Positions 35,205 through 47,332 of a DNA stretch of 64,000 nt are shown here, in pieces. The position numbers were made by a program, and so were the translations under genes. Under the pieces are notes generated by a model. It saw nothing but the letters and a program-made list of their open reading frames with translations. It had not been told where the DNA came from and made no database searches. The stretch's first letter is position 1, and each line of letters opens with the position of its first letter. The DNA comes from Furcasterigmium furcatum (Eukaryota; Ascomycota; Sordariomycetes; Glomerellales; Plectosphaerellaceae), in assembly GCA_001599815.1 (NCBI GenBank), contig BCIA01000001.1:5476978-5540977 (forward strand). The letters are read 5' to 3'.

Positions 35205-36136
35205 GGCCATCACCAGCCGTCGAGCCCATCAGTACATAATCACACGACATGACACGGGCGGTCACCACCCGTGCTTCTACGAGACGATGACCATTTCTCA
35301 GCTTCGACGGCCTTCGATTCAGGGTTGATCCATGCACTCGAACTGGTGCAGGGGGGATCCTTAGACGGTTGTGCCTTCAGGGCCTGTTACGAATTTTCTT
35401 CTTACCCTCATTCCTAATCTTGGATCACATTCTCAAAGAGACGAAGACAAAATGTCAGGCATGGCACGGACAAACTGGCGGCGGATATTGATGCGTTTCA
35501 CCCAGGAACCGCATGATGGGATGGGCACTTAGGGCCCAGTTTTCTTTCACCCTCCGGCCGTCGGCGATCTTCCTTGTCAGGCAATAAGGGGCAACGCCGC
35601 ACCGGACCATGCCGATCACTGCCCCTGGGTCTTCTTTCCACCCCAACCAGCAACCGCGCCGGCCCTCGCGACCCCCGGGAGTCATGCGAGGGTGAGGCGG
35701 GCGCCGTCACTGGGTTGGTTTGCTTTTTTTGATTTTTTACTCGCATTCGACACACCCTCGGCAGTCTTTGCGAGGCGGCGAAGATCTCTGAGAAAGGGTG
35801 ATGCGGGAATGGTTATTCTGAGTCGGTCTTACCGAGGCCTGGCGATACCCTTCAACACGGCGTTCACGGTAACATCACTTTTTACGTTTGGATGTCGGCT
35901 TTTTCGGGCGCCTCATCCAACATGGGATGGGTTTTGGACAGCTTGTCCGCGAATGTTCACCTCGTCGACCGAATGGCGGTGAGGTCTCTGCCATCACTTA
36001 TACCAGTGGGAAAGGCCCACGACTGTCGCTTCAGAGTATACTGTTTTATGTGGCTACGTATATGCCACCTGCGTTTTACACATTGGCCGCTGTCGTCGAT
36101 AATTAGACTCATGACCAGACAAGGGCACGGCGGGGG

Positions 36137-36140
36137 NGGN
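36137..36140. other. Ambiguous bases in a poly-G run
   Basis: Two N calls occur inside a G-rich run (GGGGGNGGN). They are most simply unresolved base calls in a homopolymer and mark a spot of lower assembly quality. Confidence 0.9.
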
Positions 36141-37367
36141 TGTTTTCATCATTATATCATGTTGTTCATATCTTGTTTATCTTCTTCGCGAGGGCCTCCG
36201 GAAGAGAAGAGGCTCGCGATGAGCGGCAAGACTGAAGCGGAACATTTGGGGCCCAGGCAGGGCTGTGTGTACTACTACTACTAGTTCGAAGTGTCTATTC
36301 ATGATGACTATACCCGCGTGTCCTCCTCTCCGTCGAATGCTCTGTATCTGCTTCATATGGGATCATAAGCCGGAGTTGACATGCTCGGTTCCTGCTATAT
36401 TGCAATATGTCACGACCACTACCTCGCCCCTTTTGGAAGCGCTGGGTGGCACACGTTCAGCTGCTGCGTGAACTTACCCGGCGCCGAAGCCCGGCACGGC
36501 AGTCAGTCAAACGGCTGCTGGGCCCCCCTATCTATCCCCGGCGTTCCGCTGCAGCACCCCCAGCGCCAGTCAGCTCCCGCCTCAGATAGAAGGAGAAGGA
36601 GGAATTGGGGAGGCCACGTCTCGGCTCACACCGACAGACTGGCGAGCATCCCTTGTTTCGAGGAGCGCCGATCCCATGCTTAGCCTGGCCTGCCGTCCCC
36701 CTCGCCCGGAACGGACATGGTACGCCACGTATCAGAAGGGCAGGAACGGAGTCAGGTGCTGTATGTCGAGAAGGCATGGTAGGGGAACGGAGCCGAGGGG
36801 ACGGGGGCGCCGTCCCAGGGCGAGGGCATCCGGGCAATGATTGTCGGCGGGCGAGGCGCTATTGTCCCCGGCTCACTAGGCTGAGATGTACACACATACA
36901 TACTTTCTCATACATGCTACCGAGTACCTCCTGCTGGCTGGCGCTGGGACGCCGCCAGCCCTCCGTGCATAGGGGGGCCGATCAGATCCTCTTCCTGGGT
37001 CGCCGGAGCATCGGGTGCGAGGAGGACATGCCCAGGTGACCCGGAGCGCCGTGTCGGATAGAGCGATGGATACGCGCGTCGAGGCCGGCAGCACAGGTTG
37101 GAGGCTCTCCGGGGAGCGGGGAGAGTTGCAAGTCTACAAGAGTTGCTTTCCCCGTTCACATGGGGATCGGCGCGCCCAACGCACATGGCCGTCCCGTGGT
37201 CTCGAGATGGGCGCCGATCACCTTTTGGAGGTGGAGGTGGAGGAGCGAGGCACAGCTCGCGGCCAGCGAACGACTCCTCCAACTCCTCGCTCGGTGGTTG
37301 ACCGCTATCACGCAAGCAGGAAGCCGTGGATGATGGTGGGAGGGGCGCAAAAGGCCCCAATCGGCCA

Positions 37368-37392
37368 GTGAGTGAGTGAGTTGAGTGAGTGA
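37368..37392. repeat. GTGA microsatellite, interrupted
   Basis: Three GTGA units, a short interruption and two more units. This is the reverse complement of the TCAC repeat found upstream of the FlbC-like gene. Confidence 0.8.
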
Positions 37393-37460
37393 CCTAAGGA
37401 TGATAAGGAGCCATGCCCTGATGGGAAATCACGCGAGTCGTGCCGGCAAGGGGCACTTTG

Positions 37461-37484
37461 GCACTGGCACTGGCACTGGCACTG
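37461..37484. repeat. (GCACTG)4 hexanucleotide tandem repeat
   Basis: Four perfect GCACTG units in tandem, preceded by a degenerate unit (GCACTTTG). It lies in the gene-poor region. Confidence 0.85.
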
Positions 37485-40315
37485 CAACAGCCAACGAGCC
37501 AGTGGTGGCCGGGAATGGCTGCTGGTCCCGTTAAGCTAAGGCGCAACCCTAAATGCCACTGTGGGGGAATGTGCCGGCGCCGAACGGGAAAGGGGCAAGA
37601 TCACCATGTACACTTTGCAGGTGTCAGTCAATCGAATTGCCGCCCTCGCGCTCCGAAGGTCCAGCAGCCACCCAAACAACCCAACCACCCCGGCATTCAG
37701 CTCAGCTGAGTGATGGGTGGCAGATCGACTGACTGGCTGGTTGGTTGACTGGGTCCAGTCCATAGATACTTTGATACTAACATACCAGGATAGATGCCTT
37801 CCTTGTTGCTGTGGTGCTGTGGTAGGGCGGACTTGCATCTGGCATATGCAGGCTGCGTAAGTCAAAAGTGGGCGAGCTTGTTTCACCAGAATGGGCTCCA
37901 ATGGGTTCCGGGTCGAGAGGTCGGGCTCAGCCAGTGAGGACCGAATACCGTCGCCGGGGGCGCCGTGTCTGACCGGTGATCCTTGCCGGACCCGGGTAAA
38001 GGGGGTGCGGAGGGAGGGGCACGGTGGCCGGGTTGGTGCGCGAAGTCAAGTCGAATCAAGCTTTCGGATTGGGGGTTCCTGTTGTATTCCATTCCGCCAG
38101 ACAGAGGGTACTGTTCTTCCTTCGGTACCTCAGCTGCTCAGGTACCTTGGGGACCGTCGGGTACGGTACGCACATGGCACAGCGGTCGGGTCGAGTCGAC
38201 GTCGGCGTCTGTACTTACCTACTTACCTATAACGAGATCGGACCCATCGAAACCAGTGTTGCAGCTTCTTCGGTCCAGCAAGAGGAGGCGAGTGACTCGT
38301 CCGGAGTCCCAGGCTGAGGCCGTCTCTGGCTCCAGCAGTGGCCAATTTGTTGCGCGTCCCCCGGTCGTGAGCCTCTCGTGCTCCACCAACAAGACCAACA
38401 AGACAAGACGGACAGACAGACCTCAGACGAACCGTACCAAAAATATCTCCCCCCCAAGCAATGCGGCCGGCCTCCGTGCATCGTCTCTGATGCGCATTCC
38501 GTTTTATCCTGGCTGAAAGGGGGGAGGGGGCAAAATGCAAGCGGTGTGGCCAACATCATCAGCCCAACCAGGTGAAGGGACGAGGGACGAGCGACAACGT
38601 CATTGGGAACGCAAGGCATGGATGGCCACAGAGAGCCGCGTGAGGAACACATTCCCTGCACCGCGGCGCGGGGGGCGGAGGACGAGTGAGGGGGTGGTCG
38701 CATCGCGGCTATCTGGACGTCCTCGGCAGCTCGATATAGAGGGCATGTCGTAGTGAGGAGGAGACCCAGCCGTGCGATACCCAAGGAGGTAGGTATTCAT
38801 GTACTAGGTCCTTGCAAGTACATACGCCGAGGGCATTGGCCTGATTCTGTCGAGGATGATTTGTCCGGACTGGGGTTTGCTCCAGTGCGGGGAGCGGCGC
38901 TGACTTGGTGGTTCCAGCACTCAATCGAGTAGGTCGGTAGCAGTGACTTGGAGGCGGCGCCGCCCTGGAGAGGGATCTTCAGGGTCCTTTGGGCGGTTTC
39001 TGCCCCCGGGGCGGAACTCAGCGCGGGGGAAACGGTCCCATCCATTGTGCCCGTGTCAGGGCCGGCACCGGCGATTGAGGCGCTAGGTAACTTGTTCCAT
39101 AGATCGATCCAATGCTTCCATCTCTCCATGACATTTTGCCACCGCGAGAGTCAGTCAGAGAGAAGCCTGACACGGCGGCCGCAAAGCTTTGGGGCTTTGG
39201 GTGTCCGGAGGGGACGTCTGTGAGGTCGAATGCTACCACCATCAGTCCATCCGGGGAAGATAGTCCAGTGCCATGACACCACTGGGTAAGACAAGGGGGA
39301 GGATAAGGCGGGCGCGCGAATTGCCCTGTCGTCATCGTCGGGTTGCACACAGGAATGAATGGCATTTCCCGCGGTGAGACGGAAAATCAACGGCCATGAC
39401 GTCGTCTGACGTCATTTCGCGGCTGCCAGGAGGACAGCCGAATCCAACCCCAGACAGATGGTGTTGTGTGATTGGGCGGCGCCCCAGCTGCCGGCGCAAG
39501 TGCAGGCATCAAGGGGCCAGGGTGTTGCGGCAGCTCGCCCCGGGGCGTGTTCATAGTGTCTCAATCGACAGACGCCCCCCTTTCGCAGTTCTACAGCCGA
39601 GGCGGGGTCTGTCCGGCGTCCACACTTCACAGCGAGCAAGATCGATCTCCAACAAGTCGCTGTTTCTTCGAATCGTCCGATTGAAGATGATGCGCCTAGT
39701 ACGTACATGGCAACATAAGGTAGGCAGGCACTCAGATACTATCAAACCCAGGCAGTTACTGGATTGGTTCATCACGGAACAAAAGGCGTTTGGGTTGCTT
39801 TTCGTCCTCGCTTGACTCGATCCGGGGCATCGAGATGGCTCGCTCACCATCCCAGAGAAGCCTTTTTACCACATTCTTCGCTCATTTCGACTCGTTTCAG
39901 ATGCTTCTTCGCCCCCAGTGCCCGAACCCGGCCCGCGTGCCTCGCGAAGCTTGCGAGCCCCTTTCATTTGCAGCAACGTTTCAATCGCCGACACTGCCAC
40001 CCCCCTTCCCGTTCGGATGGCATTCCGGCCGGCAACAAACCACGAAACACAGACTCCATCAACATCACGGAAGGGGAAGCATTTCAACTCAAGCTTTTTG
40101 GCTCTTGCTGTCCCGTCTCGTCCCTTCTTCGGCATGTGGCTTGGAATGCTCGGACACCCCGGCACACAAGGGCATACATCATCATGATCATCATCATCAT
40201 CCATCACAACAGATTGACTTCTCGACAGTGCGCCCAAACAACGCAAACATGGCATTCCGAAAGCCCCATCTCCAGCACCCTGGCAACTGGCAGCCGGTGG
40301 CGTCCTATGGCTAAC

Positions 40316-40349
40316 GACCGTTGAACGCCGTTGGACGCCGTTGAGCGCC
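40316..40349. repeat. 10-bp tandem repeat, three units
   Basis: Three near-identical decamers of the form CGCCGTTGRA followed by a partial CGCC. The first unit differs at its start (GACCGTTGAA). Confidence 0.8.
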
Positions 40350-42344
40350 ATCTCGGACGCAGCCCACACCCCCTTGATCGAGCTGATTCAGGGGCGAGGG
40401 GCAGAACTTCTTGCTGAGGAGACAGCCATCACGCGAAGCCCGCCGCCCGTCAAGGGCAGAAAGGCGGTAAACCTTCCGCAGAACACGAAGACGCTCTCAC
40501 TTGTCCTGCTGCTGCAGAAGGGCGGGGGCCCTTGCTTGACTCGCGCATCCTGATGGATGATGGAGGGGGCGACGCCCGCTTGCAGTAGCGTGCGTCCGAG
40601 ATCTCACCACTCACTCCATGCTGCTGCGACTGACCCTCGAAGTGCTTGTGTGCTCTGAGCAGAGCAGAGGAGGGAGGGGGTCGCTTCAACGGCGGCCACC
40701 GCCAGCAGGAGGTAGACCAGTTCGCTCGCTTCAGTCTCTGCTCCCCCCGGTGCTGCCATGTTCGGCGTTGACAGTCCAGGGACCGAACAACCACCTCGGC
40801 GTGGATTTCTTGGGGAACAGCTGGATCGCGAAAGATGAGCGGATGGATGAACAGAAAAAGTGGCGACGACCAGCAAGAGCCAAGACTGCTTAAGCAGTGC
40901 CCCGACAAAAGCTTGGCATCAATGTTAATCTCAGATCTACCTGAAGGCATCACGGAGATCCTTTACTGATCGGCAACGGGGGGCCCAGTTGAGCCTCAAT
41001 CTAATAGCGACAACGGGGCGTCCATCGAAACAACTCACGATGCCGGCTGCTCACCAGTAAACCCGACCTCTTCGGCGCTTCTTGTCGCGCCGCTCGCTGC
41101 ATGGACTCGCAGCATGTAATTAAGTACGCGAATGCCTTCGTCCCAGCGCCCGACACAGCTGGGCTGGGACCCTCCGTCTATCTACGGCACGCCTCTGCCC
41201 CCCCGACCAACCCTTGCATGGGGGGTTGTCAAGCCCTACGCACCACAACCAAGGAAACTTCCCCTTGGCAGAGGGTTGGTGAATGCTCAGTTCTGGAGTT
41301 CCGAGATGGTGATTATCCGCCAAATGCCTCAACCTTCCTGGGTCGTCGACACGGTCGCATGCGCCTCGGGACAGAGCTCGCGCGTCTGCCTGTGGCCTCG
41401 CGGGCTATTCCCCGAAACACACCACCGAGGCATCACGGAGCCCTGGCTAGGTATTCAACCGGTCAAAGCCACCAAAGTGACATGTCATGCATTCATGCTA
41501 TAGGTATTCCTCCAATAGCCGAGGCATCTAGAACAAAACAAGACGCCTCGTCAGGCTTTTCGCCGCCTGTGACAGCGCTGTACAGCAGCGCCCTGCATGT
41601 CTCGGTCCTGCAGCCCTCACTGCCCCGGCCGGCGGTCAAAAGTCCCTCAACACAGCGAAGGATGTACTTGTACATCCATCTGTCCCGGTGTGAAAAGCAA
41701 CGGGGACCGACCGCCTCTCCCCGGGCCGTTAATATGCCTGATAATGGCGCATGGAGCTGCAGCAACCATCCCGGCCCTGCTTGCCCTGCTGGTATGAAGA
41801 GCCGGCATGATGCTGGCTTGACGTGATGTGCTACAGACGTACATTAGGACACTGTGGAAGAAGCATGTCTGTGATCATGCCTGGGATGCGTGCCGCCCGC
41901 TCGATCTGATGCAGGCAGGTTGCGCCCCGCCTGGGCGACCGCCCGCCGGAGTGCTTGTCGATCCCGACGGGAAAAAGAAACGAGACATGCCCGGTCGCGC
42001 AAGGGCACCAGCCCGGGGGTGTATGGACGGATCGCGTTGTGGTCACCGCCTCTTGGGCCACCACGGGCCACGGAGCCAGAATCCCTACCGCAGACAAAGT
42101 GGCCGCCGCCAGAGCGACTGGACACAATGGCGGCCTGAGCTGATGCTGTCAGGGAAGCCTTCGGCCCGTGTACCTCACGTTGTCGACGACAGTAGCATGA
42201 AGGAATAAAGCGGCCTACTGAGGATTCATGATAATTCCCAGCTCTGTACGAGCATGGCCAGAAATACACTATTGCTACAGGATCATCTGTTTCCTAACTC
42301 CTAGCTCCCACGTGCCACATTCCCATGCTCGTGAATTACACTCT

Positions 42345-45300
42345 TCACTCGATGTCCTCCGGCATGGTCCACGGCTGGACCCCGGCCTTCTCAACGTTCG
42401 CCTTGAGCTTGTTCAGGATCGCCTGCCTCTTCGCCCGCTTCGTCGCGAGCTCCTTCTTCTCCTCCGTGCTGAAGCCGCTCAGCTTCTTCCTCGGGGTAGT
42501 GTTCGCAGCCCCACCGGGGGCGGGAGACATGAACGAGTTGCGGAGGTTGCGCGGCGAGCCGGTGCCGCGCTCGGGAGAGAACATGACAGAGCGGTTGTGC
42601 TTCTGGGGAGTAACAACGGGGGAGCCCTCGCGACTGTTGACCGACGAAAAGCGGAGCTTGCGCATCTGGTTCTCCAACACGTCGACGTCTCCCGACCGCT
42701 TCTCGACCATGCTGGTCATCTTGGTGATCGTACGGAGCACCGCGTCCACCGTGGGTACGTTGGCGTTGTTCTTGCCCGAGGCGGCGTCGAGGGCAGCGAG
42801 CTTGGTCTTGAGCAGGGTCAAGGCTTCTTCGGCCTCGGCGAGAAGCTTGGAGAACCTGGCGTACTCCCGACGCAGCTCATTCTGCTGGGCCGCCTGCTCA
42901 GTACTAAGCGGCAGGGAGCGGCTGATCTCGGCCTGGTCAGGGTCGAGGCGGACAGTAATGAGCTTCTTAAGGTCTTCCTGCTTCGACCGCAGGCGCGACA
43001 TCTCCCTGGCAAGATCCTGACACGCGTCCGTCTTGCCCTCAATGTGGTGAACCCTCCCACCTGCCAGGTCCCTCGCCAATTCAGAATCGATGACTTCTCC
43101 AAGGTCGTTGACCTCGCGGAGAACCCAGTCATCCGCGTTCTCCAGGTCTTCTTTGCTGCGGCCACCCTCCTTGTAGCTCTGCAGGTGCCCCTTGATAAAG
43201 CTTGCCAACGAACGGGCATTAAGACCCAGAGTGTCGATCATCGAGTTGATGTCCCGGTACACAGCTTCGACCTGAGAGGGAATGGTCTCCTGAGAGGACG
43301 GGGCCACGTTCGTGTGTGCGATGAAGTCATCCATCTTCAGAGACGGCTCGATCTGAGAGCGCAGGATCTTTTGAATCTCGTCGTCATCCTCGTCCTCGAG
43401 CACCTTCGTCTCTTCGGCTTCTCGCCTCGATCGTGCAAGTCTCTGGGCCTTCAGCTGCGGGTCCTCTTCCGCCCTGCTCGGGACCGCGGTCATGTTGACG
43501 GACTGCCTCTTGGACGCTCCCAGGATCTGCGACGCCATGCCAGGGGCACTAACCGATCGTGACGTGTTGAGCTGTGACATCCTGTGGGGAATTGCGCTCC
43601 TGACGGGGCTTGGAGAGCGAGGACTGGTGGCGTTGGGTCGGGGAAACACAGGGGCGTTGCGGCTCATCTCTCCAAACAAGCTGCTGCGAGGCTTCTCCAA
43701 CGGCGTTTGGGAAACAGTTTGGTTGCTCGCAGCCAGGCCTCCGAATGAGCTCTGAGGCGTGAATCCAGGCGTGGCAGTCATCGACACGGAAGGACTAGTA
43801 TCCTTGCCGACCATCACGCCGCTGCCCTCGGACTCGGCATCTTCCTGGGCGTCGTCGTCCTCCTCTTCCTCCCCCTCTTCCTCCTCTTCCTCCTCCTCCT
43901 CCACTTCGCTGTGATCACTGCTTTCCGGCAGTGTAGGGACCCTCGCAAGCTTTCTGGGATGTGGTTTCGTCTGAAGTGGTTTCTTGGAGTGAATTGGCTT
44001 CTTGGGCAGACGCTTCGCTTCCTTAACCTGCCCATCCTCTGACGCATCCTCTGAGTCGTCAGAGGAGTCCTCCACAGGCTCGTATGTGAACACGATCCCT
44101 GACGACTTCGCCTTTGTCTCGGGTTTGGCGGTCTTGGGAGTAGTGGTGAAGTCAGGGGGGAGAGGCGCCGACTCAGCTGCGACGGTCGAAGATTGCTTCG
44201 GGGTTGAGATGAAGTCAGGTGGGAGAGGCGCGCTTTCCGGCTTGGTGCCCTTACTGCCAGCGTCGGTTGCCGCTGATGAGGCTGACGACTCGCCGAGGGG
44301 ATACGTGTTCCGGCTGGTCGACTCCGGAGGCAGGGGCGCTTCTTCTTCCTCCACCTTGATCTCCGGGGTAGACTTGAACGGTTCGGGAGTCTTGAAAAGC
44401 CCATTCTTGGGAGCTGGACCAAACAATGTTCCCTTGGGGGTTGTCGAGTCATTATCAGTAGCAAAGCTGAATCGATTCGGGGCCGGGGTTGTTGTGGGGG
44501 TAGTAGATTCAGGGGCGGTGAGACCTAGTGGTGATTTTGGCTGCGGCGCTTGTTGACCAGATGTCTGACCAAAGGGCGACGTGTTTTCGGTCTTGGCCAA
44601 CCCAAGGTTGAAGGGATTCTTCGCCTGGCTATCTTGGGACTGGTCGTTGCTGGGGAAGGCGAAGGGAGACTTGCCTGGGGAAGCCTTTGATGTCTGATTG
44701 CCAAATAACGGTTTTGACTCTGAAACCGAGCCAAAAGGAGGGGCTTGCGACGGCTGAGAACCAAATAGTGACTTGTTCTGGCCAGTCGTGGCAAAAGGGG
44801 ACTTATTGGTTGCGCCAGCCTGTGCTAGTGTGCCGCCAAAAGGCGACTGTGAATTTGTCGGAGCAGCAGAAGCGAATGGGGGCATCGTGCCGGAAGCGGT
44901 CTGTCCACCCAACTGGAAGGGAGACTTCGAGTCCGACTTAGATGTATCTGTTCTGCTGAAGGGAGACGTGGCCTTCGGGGTTGAGGCTGCCTCAGAGAGC
45001 GGTAGGCTGAACGGAGACGACTTCGTGGGCTCGGCAGACTTGCCGGGCTGGCCTCCGAGGCTGAATGCGGGTTTGGTCTCAGTTCCTGGGGTTGTGGTCG
45101 AGTCCATGTCCAAGTCCTTTGGAGGCTCCTGCTTTGCAGCATCTCCCAATGCAGAACGGAAGCCACCTAGCATGGATAACCCGCCACCAGCAGCAGGCTT
45201 TTCGTCCTCGTCTTTGTTGGCCGGATCAGCTTTGAAGGAGCTGTCCAGTTTGAACGATCCACCGGACCCTAAAAGACCTCCGCCGACGCTGCCCGACTTT

Positions 45301-47332
45301 GGTGGTGGGAACGCTGTGTCTCCAGGCTTCGTGCTTGAACTGAACGGTGAGCCGGAAGACGGCTTGCCGAAAATACTGCCTCCACTGTTGGTATTGGCGC
45401 CGGCGGCAGAGAAGCCACCGGAGGTTGCAAAGCTTGCGAAACCACCGGAGGAGCCTGATGTTGGGCCTGCGCTTGCAAACGGACTCTTGCTCTGGTTGCC
45501 TAGATTGGCAAAGCCTGTCTGGCCAAAGGAGGGAGCGTTGGATGGTGCGGCAGCCCCAGCGCCGGCTGTTGCCCACGGAGACTTGTTTGCTCCGAGCTGC
45601 GCAGATTGTCCGAAGGCACTGGGCTGGCCAAAAGCCGGCCCTGAGGATGCGGCTGCACTGCCAAATGTGCTGCCGCCACCGAAAGCCGATGTTTGGCTGG
45701 CGTTGTTGGATGTGGATGTTGGCCCGGTTGTCCAGGGGGAAGCCTTGACGCCGAGAGCAGGCGCACCGCCAAAGGCGGGAGCTGAGCCAAAGGCAGGTGC
45801 AGCAGGAGCACTTCCGAATGTTGAAGCCGGGGCTGCTGTAGAGCTTGGCGCTGCCAACGATGCGGAGCCATCTGAGCTTGCCATGCCAGGGTAGGCTGTA
45901 CCTTGTCGGATGGATTCTTCGTATATCACCCACCAGGCGCTCAAAACGCCTTCGTTGTTGAGCACCCAGTAGCCTGGAACTGGACTGGGGGACTCCTCGA
46001 GCTCCTCGTCTGCCGGGAGAGGCTTGTAGACCTTGTCCTTGCTCGAGAGATCAAGAGCGGCGCCGATAGGAATGGTGTTGTCCGAGGATTGGCTCATGGG
46101 AAGCTGGGCCCTTTTCGAATCATCAAGGAGTTCCGTGGTGGTGAAGACGTTGGCAACTGCATCGGCGGGCCTTTCCGTCGTGAGAGGTGTCTTCGACCTA
46201 CTGAGAAGGCCAACGTCGGGACTCTCTGTTGAACAGACGATGAGGAGATCCTGAAGGTTGGGAGGGAAATCCCTAAGCCTGACGAGCGTATAGTGAGGCG
46301 CCTTTTCAGCACCGAAAGGTTCACAAGGATCGAACATTGTTTGAAAGGTAAAGCTGCGAGAGGCATCCTGGGTATCCCGCTGAATGATGTGATACGCCGT
46401 CGAGGGGGGGGACTCGTTGGTGGTCGTATGGATCACCAGGAAGAGGTTGTTCTCAAGCCAGAAGAGGGAATTCACTAGAAACGAGTTAGGATAAGGCAAA
46501 CAGTACCCTTGCAGGCCACTTACCGTGAGAGTTGGGGAGACTGGGAGGCCTAGGGATCTCCCCTTTGCCGTCACCCTCTGGGGTCATCTGATACAGCGTG
46601 CCATCCGCCAGGCCGGCGACGAGTTGTTTGCCCTTGTTGCTCCAACTAAGGCAACTGACCTGAGACTTCAGGACATTGCTGATTTGCCTCTTCTTCAGGT
46701 CGGCCATGTGCAGGTTTCCATTTGTGGTGACGAGAGCACAGAGCTCAGCCTTCTCGGGCGTCGGGTTGGGTGACAAGGCGCGCAAAGACTCGCCATTGGT
46801 GCTCAACTCGAAGGCCGCCTGAGTATGGCCTTGGAGCAGGCCCTGGGTCTCATAGACCGCCAAGCCACCGCCGCTCTCAGCGGACAGGATTAGGTATGAT
46901 TCGTCGGCGGTGAACGTGATCTGGGATACGCGCATGGGTAGAGGAAGCTTCATCTGGGGCTCGAACGGCTTGATGTCGGAGTCGTCTGCCTTCTCGAAAG
47001 CTTTCCGCACCGTCTCCGTACTCGTGATAGTGATGCCATCGGGGCCGGCGGCGGCGACGATGCCTTTGCGAGGGGCAATGGTGAGGAGTGAAGCATTGGT
47101 GGTTGGAGGTTGCTCCCAAGCTGAGGTGAGGCGGACCTTGGCGTCGCCCGCTATCGACTTGAACCCGAGAGCCTTGACGAAAACTCCGTCAGTGGCAAGA
47201 TTGATAGAGCTGGAAAAGAGCGGCACTCACCTCGGTCTGAATCAGCTCGAGCGGCGGGCCTTCAGTAACCCCTCCGGTGGCTGTCGCATTTCCAGACAGG
47301 GCGCCGCCGGAGTTCCCAAAGCTGAAAGCCAT
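42345..47332 (-). CDS. NUP159: Nucleoporin Nup159 (Nup214-type), cytoplasmic pore filament
   Basis: Nup159 sits on the cytoplasmic face of the nuclear pore and recruits the DEAD-box helicase Dbp5 for mRNA export. Three exons (47332-47231, 47172-46524, 46474-42345) with introns of 58 and 49 nt give 1,626 aa. Intron 1 ends at an AAG acceptor so that IQTE joins ALGFKSIAGDAKV, matching the family. The first ~380 residues form the beta-propeller. Residues ~440-900 are low-complexity FG/SPF repeats (FG, SPF and SPW motifs with Ala/Ser/Gln/Asn spacers). Two ESAPLPPDF units follow near residue 1000, an acidic run of about 20 Glu/Asp lies around 1105-1128, and the last ~300 residues are helical with heptads (coiled coil with Nup82/Nsp1 partners in the family), ending QPWTMPEDIE. 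It is divergent from PUP1. Confidence 0.92.
43847..43910 (-). repeat. GAG/GAA trinucleotide run coding for poly-Glu in NUP159
   Basis: CTC/CTT-rich DNA on the plus strand encodes an almost uninterrupted acidic run (Glu then Asp) in Nup159. It is likely length-variable between strains. Confidence 0.75.

Larger units (their letters stand above)
35205..42344. other. Gene-poor region between FlbC-like gene and NUP159
   Basis: 7.1 kb separates the convergent FlbC-like and NUP159 genes without a gene I can support. Open frames such as 41101-41826 plus (241 codons from an ATG) and 39764-40324 plus lack recognisable features. The region contains two undetermined bases (36137, 36140), a (GCACTG)4 tandem at 37461-37484, GTGA repeats at 37368-37392, a 10-bp tandem at 40316-40349, a CAT/ATC-rich run near 40179-40203, and TACTTACCTACTTACC-type motifs at 38211-38229. 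No transposon ends or RNA genes were recognised. Confidence 0.5.

Noticed and set aside
42228..43562. 444-codon plus-strand open frame
   Set aside because: It is antisense to the conserved coiled-coil end of NUP159 and shows only complement-strand composition.
44773..45894. 373-codon plus-strand open frame rich in Pro/Ala/Gly
   Set aside because: It is antisense to the FG/SPF repeats of NUP159; the repeat codons read backwards give long stop-free frames.
47173..47226. Extension of NUP159 exon 2 upstream of the chosen acceptor
   Set aside because: The frame is open but would need a poor acceptor or a 21-nt intron. The AAG acceptor at 47173-47175 restores the family sequence and keeps phase.
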